Below, one piece after another: positions 1-3,395 of a stretch of 8,903 nucleotides of DNA (its first letter is position 1; every line of letters begins with the position of its first letter). The notes below the pieces were generated by a model. That model saw nothing but the letters and a program-made list of their open reading frames with translations. It searched no databases and was not told where the DNA came from. The stretch is from Chthoniobacter sp. (GTDB lineage: Bacteria > Verrucomicrobiota > Verrucomicrobiia > Chthoniobacterales > Chthoniobacteraceae), in assembly GCA_025351065.1 (NCBI GenBank), contig JANXWQ010000551.1, positions 1-8,903 on the forward strand, written 5' to 3'. The position numbers and the translations under genes are program-made.

Positions 1-58
1 AAAAAATCGAGGCCTGCTAGGATGTCGCTGTTCATAAAATGGTGTCCGTTTCCGGGGA

Positions 59-85
59 CAAAAAAAGTGGGTTTTGAAACCCACT
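59..85 (-). terminator. Rho-independent terminator, minus strand
   Basis: The arms AGTGGGTT (66-73) and AACCCACT (78-85) pair perfectly around a 4-nt loop. Read on the minus strand, the 8-bp stem runs directly into seven T residues (plus-strand A's at 60-66), the classic intrinsic terminator layout. The nearest upstream minus-strand gene is the TPR gene ending at 332, so its transcript would carry a roughly 250-nt 3' untranslated region including the inverted repeat at 209-292. The stem is only moderately GC-rich. Confidence 0.65.
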
Positions 86-208
86 GGGCTGAAGCCGGAT
101 TTGGAGTGCGCGCAAATTACGAGACGCGCGCGGAAGCGTCAAGGCGGGAAAGCGGAGGGCGCGGGCGAGAGGCTGGGCGCGCTACCGTTCGGACGGTTTT
201 GTTTTTGT

Positions 209-292
209 AACGCAGAGACGCAGAGAGCGCAGAGTTTTTTTTGCGGGCCGATTTTCGCCTCTGCGCCCTCTGCGCCTTTGCGTCTCTGCGTT
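209..292. repeat. Large imperfect inverted repeat of CGCAGAGA-type units
   Basis: The left arm (209-234) begins AACGCAGAGACGCA. The right arm (259-292), read as reverse complement, begins with the same 14 bases, then has AAGGCGCA, which is absent from the left arm, and then both continue with nearly the same GAG(A/G)GCGCAGAG. The arms therefore differ mainly by loss of one 8-nt unit from an approximately 8-nt tandem structure. T/A runs flank both arms (198-207 and 291-302), and a T8 run (235-242) lies in the 24-nt centre. From general knowledge this resembles an intergenic palindromic repeat scattered through many large bacterial genomes, but I cannot confirm copy number here. It contains no gene. 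Confidence 0.75.
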
Positions 293-331
293 TTCAAAAA
301 AACTGTGCTGAAGCGCGCAGGCCGTGTCGCG

Positions 332-1438
332 TTAAAGCCCGGTGCGCTTCTTGATCCGCGCGATGTTTTCGCGCGCAAAATCGCGCTGATCCTGCGGCAG
401 GTCGGGGTCGTCGAGCACGCGCATGAAGGCGTCGATGGCGCGCGGCGCGTCACCCGCGGCGGCGTGGGCCTGCGCGAAGTAAAGCTGGTAGCCGGAGACG
501 GGGCGGGAGTCGGCCTCGGCGCGGGCGATGAGCTGGTTGAGCGCGGTGATTTCGGCGGCGTAGGCGTGGGCTTCGTGGGCGATTTTTGCGTGATAAAAAA
601 GCAGGTTCGGGTCTTCCGGCAGACGTTCGATGAGCTGTTTCGAGAGTTCGTAGGCTTCGGAAAAATGCTTCGTGCCGAAGAGCAGTTGGGTCTTCGTCGC
701 GAGCGCGGGCAGGTAGTCTTTTTCCTGCGCCAGCGCGCGCTCGGCGGCGGCGAAAGCCTCGCGGTATTCGCCGCGGTGCATGTGGTAAATGGCGAGGCCG
801 TTCCACGCGTCGGGCAGCCGGGTGTCGAGCTGCACGGCCTCGTCGAGCAGTTGCTTGCCCGTGGCAAACTCCCGTACGGCCACGAGCTTGACCGCCGTCT
901 GTGCGAGAAACATCGCGCGGTCATGCGCGGGTGCTTTGGAAAAGCGCAGTCGCACCGGCTGGAGGTCGTCCATTTGCCAGGGCCGCGCCCCGTCCCGCCG
1001 AAAGACCAGCGCCTGCGGATCGACGTAGCTCAGCGCCCAATCCTTCGTCTCCGCGAGGTGGTCGAGCAGCGGGCGGTACTGGCTCGGGTCGCCGACGAAA
1101 AGCAGCGCGTCGAAACGAAACTGGCGGTCGAGTTGGCGGAAGAGTTTTGGTACCAGCACCGCCTGCGCAAAGCTGCGCGTGCGCGCCGATTGATCGTCGC
1201 GATCCTCCTCCGTGACCAAGTCCGGCCGCCGCGCGAGCAGCCATGGCCGCGCGCCGCCATTGAAGTACAGCGCCTTCGCCTGCAAGCCCTCCAGCGCCAG
1301 CACCGGCGTCTCCAGCAGCGGATTCGCGGGGCGGAAATGCGGGCTTAAAAACCACCACGCCAGTGCCGCTGGCAGCGCCCCGGCGGCCAGCAGCAGCGCG
1401 GTGCGGCGGGCGGATGGCGTGGTGAAAAGGTGCGGCAT
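332..1438 (-). CDS. Membrane-anchored tetratricopeptide (TPR) repeat protein
   Basis: This 368-residue protein has a short N-terminal segment with Arg-Arg (11-12), then a hydrophobic helix at about 13-32 (LLLAAGALPAALAWWFL), so it is probably anchored in the membrane with the rest on the outer face. Residues about 43-150 form a globular region with FDALLFVGDPSQY (109-121) and a DW-x-L-x-YVD...VFRR ending (133-148). I do not recognise it firmly; the ending recalls soluble tails of bacterial mannosyltransferase-like membrane proteins. Residues about 175-348 are helical TPR-like repeats with the usual small/aromatic spacing, for example AWNGLAIYHMHRGEYREAF and GYQLYFAQAHAAAGD. TPRs mediate protein-protein contacts; the partner is unknown. 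The ATG at 1438 is favoured because the membrane helix follows it directly; no Shine-Dalgarno is visible. It is divergent from the tRNA-Lys, and its likely terminator is at 59-85. Confidence 0.85.
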   Translation of the reverse strand: MPHLFTTPSARRTALLLAAGALPAALAWWFLSPHFRPANPLLETPVLALEGLQAKALYFNGGARPWLLARRPDLVTEEDRDDQSARTRSFAQAVLVPKLFRQLDRQFRFDALLFVGDPSQYRPLLDHLAETKDWALSYVDPQALVFRRDGARPWQMDDLQPVRLRFSKAPAHDRAMFLAQTAVKLVAVREFATGKQLLDEAVQLDTRLPDAWNGLAIYHMHRGEYREAFAAAERALAQEKDYLPALATKTQLLFGTKHFSEAYELSKQLIERLPEDPNLLFYHAKIAHEAHAYAAEITALNQLIARAEADSRPVSGYQLYFAQAHAAAGDAPRAIDAFMRVLDDPDLPQDQRDFARENIARIKKRTGL

Positions 1439-1504
1439 GACGGGGCGCGGAACGTAGCGGGAATAATTCCTTGCGCCAACTTCGGCGCTGAATTAACTAC
1501 CGCT

Positions 1505-1517
1505 CCCCGATTCGGGG
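1505..1517. other. Short hairpin just before the tRNA
   Basis: CCCCG and CGGGG pair around ATT, ending three bases before the tRNA 5' end. If tRNA transcription starts upstream, this hairpin would lie in the precursor leader close to the RNase P cleavage site. A weak promoter candidate is TTGCGC (1471-1476) with TTAACT (1493-1498) 16 nt later, but each hexamer matches consensus at only about three positions, so I do not call it. Confidence 0.3.
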
Positions 1518-1520
1518 CAC

Positions 1521-1592
1521 GGGTTGGTAGCTCAATGGTAGAGCAGTACCCTTTTAAGGTATTGGTTCCGGGTTCAAGTCCCGGCCAACCCA
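1521..1592 (+). tRNA. tRNA-Lys (anticodon TTT)
   Basis: The full cloverleaf can be folded by eye. Acceptor GGGTTGG (1521-1527) pairs with CCAACCC (1585-1591), and the discriminator base is A1592. The D arm is GCTC/GAGC (1530-1533 and 1541-1544). The anticodon stem GTACC/GGTAT (1546-1550, 1558-1562) closes the loop CTTTTAA, with anticodon TTT at 1553-1555. The variable region is TGGTT, and the T arm is CCGGG/CCCGG around TTCAAGT. The 3' CCA is not encoded (the next bases are CTT), so it must be added by tRNA nucleotidyltransferase. It decodes AAA and AAG. It sits alone between the TPR gene and the deacetylase, with a short T run at 1594-1597 just downstream. Confidence 0.97.
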
Positions 1593-1613
1593 CTTTTCCC
1601 CCAGCGCCCGGCC

Positions 1614-1640
1614 CGGCGCGGGAACTTTCACCCCGCGCCG
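1614..1640 (+). terminator. Perfect 9-bp GC-rich hairpin after tRNA-Lys
   Basis: CGGCGCGGG (1614-1622) pairs perfectly with CCCGCGCCG (1632-1640) around a 9-nt loop (AACTTTCAC). It lies 21 nt after the tRNA and 48 nt before the deacetylase start. There is no T tract afterwards, so it is not a canonical intrinsic terminator. It may mark the end of the tRNA transcript, or act as a leader structure for the deacetylase if the two are co-transcribed. Confidence 0.4.
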
Positions 1641-1688
1641 CCATTCCTGCTTTCACCGCGGAAAAATCCCGCTATTAAATGGCCCGCC

Positions 1689-2579
1689 ATGATCCGTCTC
1701 CTGCCCGCCGTTTTTCTCTCGCTCACCATGCACGCCGTCGCCGCGCCCAAGCCCGCCCCAGCGACGCCCGCGCCCGAGCCCACACCCGCCGTCGCGTCCG
1801 CTCCGGCGGCCCAGCCCGCCACCGCTTTGCCTGCCGATGCCGCCGCGCCGCCGCCCGCGGGGCAGCCGCGCTCCACCTACTCGCAGTGCCATGTCGATGG
1901 CCCATACGTCGCCATGACGTTCGACGACGGCCCGCACGGCGCGAACACCCCGCGCCTGCTCGAAATGCTCCGACAGCGCAATATCCACGCGACCTTTTTC
2001 CTCGTCGGGCAATGCGTGGCGGAGTTTCCCGACATCGTCAAAAAAATTGTCGCCGACGGGCATGAGATCGCCAACCACTCGTGGTCGCACCCGCAGCTTT
2101 CGGCCATGTCCGAGAGCGCCGTGCGCGACCAGCTCCAGCGCACGCACGACGCCATCATCGCAGCGTGCGGGGTGACGCCGAAGATCATGCGCCCGCCGTA
2201 TGGGGCTTTCACCGCGCGGCAGCGCGCGTGGGCGCTGGGCGAGTGGGGCTACAAGTGCATCCTCTGGGATGTCGATCCGCTCGACTGGAAAGTGCGCAAC
2301 GCCGAGCATGTGAAAACGGAGATTTTGAAGCAGGCCGTGCCCGGCTCGATCATCCTCTCGCACGACATCCACAAGACCACCGTCGATGCCATGCCCGAGA
2401 CGCTCGACGCCTTGCTGGCGAAAGGTTTCAAGTTTGTCACCGTCTCCGAACTCGTGGCGATGGACAAGCCCGTGGCGCCCAAACCGAAGGCCACGCCCGC
2501 GCCGAAAGCCGACGCGCCCGCCAGCGCGAAAGCCGAGCCCGCCGCGCCCCCTGCGCCGAAGGACAAGGTGAAGCCGTGA
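1689..2579 (+). CDS. Secreted polysaccharide deacetylase (NodB homology domain)
   Basis: This 296-residue protein is a carbohydrate esterase family 4 enzyme, expected to remove N-acetyl groups (or other acyl groups) from amino-sugar polymers such as peptidoglycan, chitin-like chains or exopolysaccharide. Residues 1-19 form a signal peptide with an AVAA cleavage region, followed by a Pro/Ala-rich linker (20-60). All five CE4 motifs are present: TFDDGP (77-82; D79 the expected catalytic base, D80 a metal ligand), HSWSH (130-134; the two metal-binding histidines), RPPYG (168-172), DVDPLDW (194-200) and LSHDIH (223-228; H225 the expected catalytic acid). The catalytic core is therefore complete. 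The tail after about 258 is rich in Pro, Ala and Lys and may bind or thread through cell-wall polymer. The ATG at 1689 is chosen because the signal peptide begins there; no Shine-Dalgarno is visible. The substrate is not determinable from sequence. Confidence 0.95.
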   Translation: MIRLLPAVFLSLTMHAVAAPKPAPATPAPEPTPAVASAPAAQPATALPADAAAPPPAGQPRSTYSQCHVDGPYVAMTFDDGPHGANTPRLLEMLRQRNIHATFFLVGQCVAEFPDIVKKIVADGHEIANHSWSHPQLSAMSESAVRDQLQRTHDAIIAACGVTPKIMRPPYGAFTARQRAWALGEWGYKCILWDVDPLDWKVRNAEHVKTEILKQAVPGSIILSHDIHKTTVDAMPETLDALLAKGFKFVTVSELVAMDKPVAPKPKATPAPKADAPASAKAEPAAPPAPKDKVKP

Positions 2580-2944
2580 GCCGACGGGCGGTTTTAATTT
2601 TGGGTCTTAGGTAGCTGAGAGCGGGTTTTGGCGGACAAGAGAAAGGAGTCTTGCAAAAAGCAAACGTGACCATCTTCTCTCAATAGGGGCTGAAATATGG
2701 TTGGCGACTTGTTGGAGCGCTGCTTAGCGCAAGGCCTTGAACCGAATAGCTGGGTTTGGATTTCGGGCTTGTTAGCTTGGTGGCGGGTTGCACGCGGGCG
2801 TCAAACCGGCCCGCACCGCGAAGCAGAGCTTCTCCGCAAAGCTTGCGTCCCCTAAAGCCCCACTTTGGGAAAGAGGGGGAATGGTGCATTTTTTCCTCAT
2901 ATGGCTTGTCCCGTGCTTATGCTGGATGGCAGGCGCTTCTGCGC
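2580..2944. other. Gene-free, lower-GC intergenic region with clustered palindromes
   Basis: I find no credible gene in these 365 bases; a reading frame extending the downstream membrane protein back to 2756 looks non-coding. The stretch is clearly less GC-rich than the deacetylase. It contains a small hairpin GCGCT/AGCGC (2717-2730) and a run of four consecutive short hairpins between 2794 and 2870, listed separately. I could not find a clear promoter. Confidence 0.5.
2794..2870. repeat. Chain of four adjacent short palindromes
   Basis: Four small stem-loops follow one another with gaps of 0-5 nt: GCGGGC/GCCCGC (2794-2814, 9-nt loop), GAAGC/GCTTC (2820-2832), CGCAA/TTGCG (2835-2847), and TCCC..AAAG/CTTTGGGA (2848-2870, with a two-base bulge). 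The last contains ACTTTGGGAA, which recurs in the palindrome at 3327-3358 on the other side of the membrane-protein gene. The chain could be REP-like extragenic palindromes or a structured RNA leader; the sequence alone does not decide. Confidence 0.5.
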
Positions 2945-3316
2945 ATGTCCGATAACCAAACAAGACCAAATGAATCACTCATCATGCTAATCTGGAGCGG
3001 CGCTGGCTTACTGGTTCCCGTCTTCGTGATCATGGGCTTCTGGTTCCTCCGGGACTTCCTCGACTACACGCTTTTGCACAAGCAGGGCTACTACGCGGCA
3101 CACGGCTGGGCACACTTTCTCTCGGCCCTTATTGCTGGGGCGGCTTGTTATGCCCTCGGAACTTTTCTTAGCCGCCCAACTGGCAAGGTCATAGTGGATA
3201 AGAAGACTGGAGAGGAATACCCCGTTCGCAACTACCATACATTCTTTTTCATCCCCATGCAGTGGTGGGCGTTCGTCATCGTCGCCACCGGCATTTACCT
3301 TTGGATTAAAGCATGA
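2945..3316 (+). CDS. Small three-helix membrane protein, function unknown
   Basis: This 123-residue protein is not one I can name. It has three hydrophobic helices at about 12-35, 53-75 and 99-121, joined by a short polar loop with two aromatic/His clusters (DYTLLHKQGYYAAHGW, 40-55) and a longer basic loop (76-98) with GKVIVDKKTGEEYPV. This is followed by HTFFFIPMQWW (98-108), where an aromatic/Pro stretch enters the last helix. I loosely recall uncharacterised bacterial proteins with a similar TG...HxFFFIPM-xxW ending, but cannot verify this. I start at the ATG at 2945 because the upstream in-frame extension to 2756 reads like non-coding sequence and crosses the palindromes. The gene is about 48% GC in sampled lines, against roughly two-thirds in the flanking genes, suggesting transfer. 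It converges on acnA with palindrome 3327-3358 between. Confidence 0.75.
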   Translation: MSDNQTRPNESLIMLIWSGAGLLVPVFVIMGFWFLRDFLDYTLLHKQGYYAAHGWAHFLSALIAGAACYALGTFLSRPTGKVIVDKKTGEEYPVRNYHTFFFIPMQWWAFVIVATGIYLWIKA

Positions 3317-3326
3317 CCTTTTCCTC

Positions 3327-3358
3327 CTCGTACTCAAAAGCCTGACTTTGGGAACGAG
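3327..3358. terminator. Palindrome between convergent genes, possible bidirectional terminator
   Basis: The arm CTCGTACTCAAA (3327-3338) pairs with TTTGGGAACGAG (3347-3358) with one A/A mismatch and one T:G wobble around an 8-nt loop. Further partial pairing is possible outside (TTTTCCTC at 3319-3326 against GGAGGGGAAAA at 3363-3373). It starts 10 nt after the membrane-protein stop and lies 38 nt past the acnA stop, so it could stop transcription from both sides, although no strong T tract follows. It shares ACTTTGGGAA with the palindrome at 2848-2870. The GTTCCCAAA/TTTGGGAAC core resembles a widespread intergenic palindrome, from memory only. Confidence 0.5.
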
Positions 3359-3395
3359 AGAAGGAGGGGAAAATCCCGCAATGCCTTTTGCGCGG

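Larger units (their letters stand above)
1..331. other. Gene-free region downstream of the TPR gene
   Basis: I see no credible coding region here; the short open frames have arginine-rich, low-complexity translations. The stretch holds a minus-strand terminator-like hairpin (59-85), a small hairpin ACCGT/ACGGT (184-197, loop TCGG) followed by T-rich sequence on the plus strand, and a large inverted repeat (209-292). At 43-60 there is a short imperfect palindrome (TGTCC/GGACA). On the minus strand this whole stretch is the 3' flank of the TPR gene. Confidence 0.6.

Noticed and set aside
74..1348. Long open frame on the plus strand antisense to the TPR gene
   Set aside because: It is the high-GC shadow of the minus-strand gene; the translation is Arg/Val/Gly-rich and has no domain, while the minus-strand frame shows clear TPRs.
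1460..1470. Palindrome GGAATAATTCC as an operator between the TPR gene and the tRNA
   Set aside because: It is only 11 nt, has no second copy or recognisable promoter around it, and matches no operator I can name.
1521..1592. tRNA-Lys as an integration site for a genomic island
   Set aside because: I found no second copy of the tRNA 3' end in the window and no integrase gene, and the deacetylase next to it has normal composition.
1653..2372. Minus-strand frame over the deacetylase
   Set aside because: It is a shadow of a gene with all five CE4 motifs; its translation is repetitive Gly/Arg sequence.
2700..2790. Integron-type attC recombination site near the lower-GC gene
   Set aside because: GTTGG- and GTTAG-like bits occur, but I could not build paired attC core sites, and no integrase is present.
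2756..2944. Upstream extension of the small membrane protein to an earlier ATG
   Set aside because: The added 63 residues have no membrane or domain character and run through the palindrome chain; MSDNQTRPNES at 2945 is a better start.
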